Assembly: GCA_022842935.1 (NCBI GenBank)
Contig: JALHOP010000005.1
Span: forward strand, 275,307 to 339,306
DNA length: 64,000 bases
From: Myxococcota bacterium
GTDB taxonomy: Bacteria > Myxococcota > XYA12-FULL-58-9 > JALHOP01
Reading direction: 5' to 3'
The notes below the pieces were generated by a model, which searched no databases, was not told the origin of the DNA, and saw nothing but the letters and a program-made list of their open reading frames with translations. This document shows, piece by piece, positions 60,583 to 64,000 of this stretch. A program made the translations under genes and the position numbers. How positions within the stretch are numbered: position 1 is the stretch's first letter; each line of letters begins with the position of its first letter.

Positions 60583-62925
60583 TTACGCGACGCGCGAGGG
60601 CTTTCCCTTCAACAGTTTTGCAGCATGGGCGCTCGCGTTCATCTCGTTGAGAGCAAAGGCGATCTCGTCCGCGGTCTGGTCGATCAACTTGCGTACCGGT
60701 TTGCCGGCGCCATGTCCGGTGTCTTCGTAAGACCGGAGCAACGTTGGTGCACGACCTGCCTGCGCCGCCTGCAGAGCCGCTGCGACTTTATAGCTGTGGC
60801 TCGGCTCGACACGGTCATCCGCCGTGCCTGTCGTGACGAGCAGGCCGGGGAAGCGTACGCCGTGGCGGACGTTGTGCACGGGTGAATACGCGTGGAGAAA
60901 CGGAAACTGCTTGGGGTCGCTCGACACGCCGTATTCGGGGATCCAACCGGGCCCCCAGGTCCAGCGGTGGTAGCGCAACATGTCGTGAACACCGACGCCG
61001 ACGAGTCCGGCCGCCGCAATCGACGGATCTTGAATGACGGTTGCCGCAACCAGAAGACCGCCGTTCGAGCCGCCGGCGAGGGTGAGCCGGTCATGCCGGG
61101 TGTAGCGTTGCTCGACCAGGTGGCGGGCACACGCCTTGAAGTCCTCGAAGACGTTCTGCTTGCGGCCGAGGGATCCTCCCTTGTGCCAGTTCTCGCCGAA
61201 CTCGCGGCCGCCACGAAGCTGCGGCACAGCCAGGACGCCGCCAAGCTCGAGCCAAGCGTGGAAGCGGCGTGAATAGGTTGGCGTGATGTTGATGCGGAAG
61301 CCGCCATACGCGTACTGCAACGTCGGTGCGCTGCCGTCGCGTGGCGTGTCGCGACGTTGTGTGATGAACACCGGGACGAGCGTGCCGTCGGTGCTCTTGA
61401 AGAAACTCTCCGTCGTTACGTAGTCGGCGGGGTCGACGCCGATGGGAGACGGCCGGGTGATGCGGCGCTTTCCCGTCTCGGTGTCGACAGCGTATTCGAT
61501 CTCGGGCGTGTAGTGGTTTTGGAAGGTGAACGAGACCTTCTTGCCTTCGGGGTCGCCCCAGAACGCCGCCACCGTGCCTCTGTCGGGAAGATCGATTGTC
61601 CGCTCGAGCGAGCCCTTGTGGAACACACGCAGCGCCGAGGTGCCGTTTTGCAAGTAGCGCGCGTAGATGCGTTCGCCGACGACCGTGGCGCCATAGAGAG
61701 TCAGCTGTGGGTCCTGCGGCAACAGCTCGCGGACCACTGGCTTGTCTTCGGCGACGTCGATCGCCACCAATCGGGCGTTTGGTGCTTCGGCGTCGGTGAG
61801 CAAGTAGATGACACTGCCGCTGCCTCCGATCACCTGATACTCCGCGTCGCTCGCCTCGAGAACCGTGCGGAACGGAGCGTTCATGGCGTCGAGCGGACGC
61901 ACTGCGATGCGCGACGTGCCCGTGCGCAGGTCGCCGCTGCTGACGATGAGCCACTTCTCGTCGTCGGAGAGAGAGGGCTCGTGCAGCATATCGGGCGTCT
62001 CGGGGGTCGCCATCAAGACGATGTCGGCGCTCTGCGGCGTGCCGATCTTGTGCAGGCGTGCCGTCTGGTCATGCACGACCTCCTGCAACTCTTTGCCCGC
62101 TTCAGGGGCCTGTAGTCCGCTATAGAGGAATCCAGAGCTGTCGGGAAGCCACTCGACGGTGCCGGTCTTCGTCCAGGTGATGACCTCGGGCAACTTTTGG
62201 CCGCTCACCGCATCGAAGATGTGCCAGGTTGACCAGTCCGAACCGTTATCGTTGAGCGCGTAAGCTACCTTCGTGCCGTCAGGGCTCACGTGCCAGGCGC
62301 TGACATGCATAGTGCCGGTGGGGTCGAGCGCGACCGGGTTTACCACCTGGCGGACCGCGCCGTGCTTGTCCTTCACGTAAAGCGAGGCCTGGTCTTCTCC
62401 GCTTTTTCGTTCGGTGAAGTAGGTGTGGTCCTTCACCTTGCGCTCGCGCGACTTCTCTCCGACCGCGAAGCTCTGCTCGAGCCAATCGGCGACGAGCTTG
62501 CGGGCCGGTAGCCGCTCCATGTGGGCGCGCGTAAAGGCGTTCTGCTCGTTCACCCACGCATCACGTTTGGCTCCGGCGGTCTCGAGCCACCGGTAAGGGT
62601 CCATGACCTTCACGCCATGGTAGTCGTCCACCACATCACCACGCTCCGTCTTCGGGTAGCTCCCCTCGAGAGCGACCTGAGCTCCCAGCTGGGCGAGCAG
62701 CACCTTGCGATCGAGGGCGGCAGCTGCCCCGGTGAACCCAGCGCCCATACGCTGCTGATGTTTCACCTTCTTGTTCTTGCCGTGCTTCTTGCCAGGGACC
62801 TCGACGCTATCGTGGGGGCGGAGCAGACGCGCACCCTTGGTCCGGGAAGTCTCGATACGCGCGGCGGTGGACGGAAAAGAGCGTAGAGCGGGGTATGACC
62901 CCGACGAGCGGCGTGTGGATTGCAT
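60583..62925 (-). CDS. Prolyl oligopeptidase (S9A) with basic N-terminal extension
   Basis: This 780-residue serine peptidase cuts after Pro in small peptides. The seven-bladed propeller region follows from YPKTERGDVVDDYHG and DPYRWLE. The catalytic domain has Ser620 in GGSNGG, Asp in GTADDRVEPSHS and His in DTGHGAGK, all intact. The ~85 residues before YPKTERG are basic (KKHGKNKKVKHQQR) and not in the usual enzyme; an in-frame ATG at 62748 shortens it to start MGAGFTGAA. The start at 62925 has AAGG seven bases upstream. It converges with gluQ by 9 bases. Confidence 0.9.
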   Translation of the reverse strand: MQSTRRSSGSYPALRSFPSTAARIETSRTKGARLLRPHDSVEVPGKKHGKNKKVKHQQRMGAGFTGAAAALDRKVLLAQLGAQVALEGSYPKTERGDVVDDYHGVKVMDPYRWLETAGAKRDAWVNEQNAFTRAHMERLPARKLVADWLEQSFAVGEKSRERKVKDHTYFTERKSGEDQASLYVKDKHGAVRQVVNPVALDPTGTMHVSAWHVSPDGTKVAYALNDNGSDWSTWHIFDAVSGQKLPEVITWTKTGTVEWLPDSSGFLYSGLQAPEAGKELQEVVHDQTARLHKIGTPQSADIVLMATPETPDMLHEPSLSDDEKWLIVSSGDLRTGTSRIAVRPLDAMNAPFRTVLEASDAEYQVIGGSGSVIYLLTDAEAPNARLVAIDVAEDKPVVRELLPQDPQLTLYGATVVGERIYARYLQNGTSALRVFHKGSLERTIDLPDRGTVAAFWGDPEGKKVSFTFQNHYTPEIEYAVDTETGKRRITRPSPIGVDPADYVTTESFFKSTDGTLVPVFITQRRDTPRDGSAPTLQYAYGGFRINITPTYSRRFHAWLELGGVLAVPQLRGGREFGENWHKGGSLGRKQNVFEDFKACARHLVEQRYTRHDRLTLAGGSNGGLLVAATVIQDPSIAAAGLVGVGVHDMLRYHRWTWGPGWIPEYGVSSDPKQFPFLHAYSPVHNVRHGVRFPGLLVTTGTADDRVEPSHSYKVAAALQAAQAGRAPTLLRSYEDTGHGAGKPVRKLIDQTADEIAFALNEMNASAHAAKLLKGKPSRVA

Positions 62926-63016
62926 GACGACCTTGGTGGGATTGCCCGGTGGAAATCGGGCGGTCGAGGTTATCGACGCCGTTCGCCAGGTGTTTCGCGC
63001 ACGGGTGTCAGCGCGA

Positions 63017-64000
63017 TCAAACGTTGAAGCGGAAGTGCATCACGTCGCCGTCCCGCACCACGTACTCCTTGCCCTCGACGCGCATCTTGCCGGCGCTCTT
63101 GACGGCCGCTTCGGTCTTGAGCTCGACGAGGTCTTCCCAGCGCATGACCTCGGCCTTGATGAAGCCGCGCTCGAAGTCGGTGTGAATGACGCCGGCGGCG
63201 CCGGGTGCCTTTGTGCCCTCGCGGATGGTCCACGCTCGGGTCTCTTGGGGACCGGCCGTCAGGTACGTGATGAGGCCAAGCACGCGGTAGCCCTCGCGAA
63301 TAATCTTGTGCAGGCCCGGCTCGGTGAGACCCATCGACCCGAGGTATTCGGCGCGGTCGGCGTCGGGGAGCTGCGAGACCTCGGCCTCGATGGCGGCGCT
63401 GATGGGAATGACGGGCGCGCCCTCGGCCTTGGCGAGCTCGGTGAGCTTTTGGAAGTAGGGCACGGTCTCGGGCTTGGTGACCGTGCTCTCGGAGAGATTG
63501 GCGACGTAGATGATGGGCTTGCCGGTGAGCAGGAAGAGCTCGCGGACGAGCTTTTTGCCCTCGTCGTCGATGGCGAGACCACGCGCGGCCGCGCCAGTGT
63601 TCAAGTGTTTCTGGAGCGCCTCGAGCCGCGCCATCTCGGAGCGAGCCTCGTCACCTTGTTTGCCGCCGGCCTTCACCAATTTGTTGGTGCGCTCCATGCG
63701 CTTTTCGACGGTGGCGAGGTCCGCCAAGGCGAGCTCGGTGTTGATGGTCTGGACGTCTCGGATGGGGTCGATGGATCCATCGACGTGAACGATGTTGGTG
63801 TCGTCAAAGCAGCGCACGACGTGCGCTATCGCGTCCACCTGACGGATGTGCGACAGGAACTGGTTGCCAAGACCTTCGCCCTTCGATGCGCCCTTTACGA
63901 GCCCGGCTATATCGACGAACTCGAGGCTCGTCGGCACGAGCTTCACCGACTTGTAGATCACGGAGAGCTTGGCCAAGCGCTCGTCGGGGACGGGCACCAC
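63017..64000 (-). CDS. ychF: Redox-regulated ribosome-binding ATPase YchF (5' end outside window)
   Basis: YchF is a universal OBG-type P-loop protein that hydrolyses ATP and binds ribosomes. The visible 327 residues start after the first GTPase motif, at [18 protein letters not shown]. They carry [21 protein letters not shown] (switch/G3), the coiled helical domain, [17 protein letters not shown] and a C-terminal TGS domain ([19 protein letters not shown] in the form [12 protein letters not shown]), ending VMHFRFNV. The ~38 missing N-terminal residues, including the P-loop, lie beyond base 64000. Confidence 0.94.
   Translation of the reverse strand: MVPVPDERLAKLSVIYKSVKLVPTSLEFVDIAGLVKGASKGEGLGNQFLSHIRQVDAIAHVVRCFDDTNIVHVDGSIDPIRDVQTINTELALADLATVEKRMERTNKLVKAGGKQGDEARSEMARLEALQKHLNTGAAARGLAIDDEGKKLVRELFLLTGKPIIYVANLSESTVTKPETVPYFQKLTELAKAEGAPVIPISAAIEAEVSQLPDADRAEYLGSMGLTEPGLHKIIREGYRVLGLITYLTAGPQETRAWTIREGTKAPGAAGVIHTDFERGFIKAEVMRWEDLVELKTEAAVKSAGKMRVEGKEYVVRDGDVMHFRFNV

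Overview
The window is 64 kb of GC-rich, densely coding bacterial chromosome. No gap between genes exceeds about 190 bases, and I found no rRNA, tRNA, CRISPR array, insertion sequence or prophage. A Myxococcota (deltaproteobacterial) host is the best fit. The grounds are a matrixin-type protease ending in a MYXO-CTERM-like anchor (Cys, hydrophobic helix, Arg-Arg), a membrane-anchored Hanks-type Ser/Thr kinase, many lipoproteins and outer-membrane barrels, a receiver-histidine kinase hybrid and an AHSA1 protein with a histone H1-like tail. The order and genus cannot be fixed from the sequence alone.

Layout. 1-2.5 kb: end of rpiA, an AtoE-type fatty acid transporter, a small lipoprotein and a histidine phosphatase in one overlapping run. 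2.6-3.3 kb: a vapBC-type toxin-antitoxin pair with an inverted-repeat operator. 3.5-5.3 kb: a TolB/CsgG-like exported protein and a CgeB-like glycosyltransferase. 5.4-19.1 kb: a long minus-strand block holding TetR, RND adaptor, RND pump, M2 peptidase, membrane Ser/Thr kinase, a nucleotide-transporter-like protein with a HEAT tail, an Omp85-type barrel and a large lipoprotein with protein-kinase-like motifs. 19.2-30.1 kb: OPT transporter, a 16-repeat solenoid lipid-bilayer-anchored protein, an M49-like peptidase/amidohydrolase/lipase operon and an MMPL-type RND protein. 30.2-38 kb: the AHSA1-H1 fusion, GH3 beta-glucosidase, a small protein, membrane pyrophosphatase, BrkB and a small barrel. 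38-45.3 kb: murB, a Ser/Thr dehydratase, fused E1 alpha-beta oxo-acid dehydrogenase, a pteridine-reductase-type SDR with a FolB-cupin fusion, and the matrixin pair. 45.3-64 kb: MHS transporter, pyrD, acyl-CoA dehydrogenase, B12-radical SAM enzyme, hybrid kinase plus mtgA, speA, a fasciclin lipoprotein, Sua5, fdhD, gpmA, a GT2 glycosyltransferase, gluQ, prolyl oligopeptidase and ychF (cut by the window end).

Most genes are housekeeping or envelope functions. The most interesting candidate system is at 5358-12301. There a membrane kinase, an ATP/ADP-translocase-like transporter fused to HEAT repeats, a POTRA-less Omp85 barrel (apparently started from CTG) and a lipoprotein carrying a Lys / HxDxxxxN / DFGD signature are packed with almost no spacing. 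Together they suggest, as a hypothesis only, phosphorylation outside the cytoplasm with its own nucleotide supply.

Regulatory signals seen by eye include two matching TetR-type palindromes in the efflux operon, a vapB operator, a divergent promoter pair with interlocked -35 boxes between the Sua5 gene and fdhD, a promoter placing the acyl-CoA dehydrogenase mRNA start at or next to its ATG (leaderless), a nested hairpin in the beta-glucosidase leader and a rho-independent terminator after the pyrophosphatase gene. All family names come from motif recognition by eye, without database searches.
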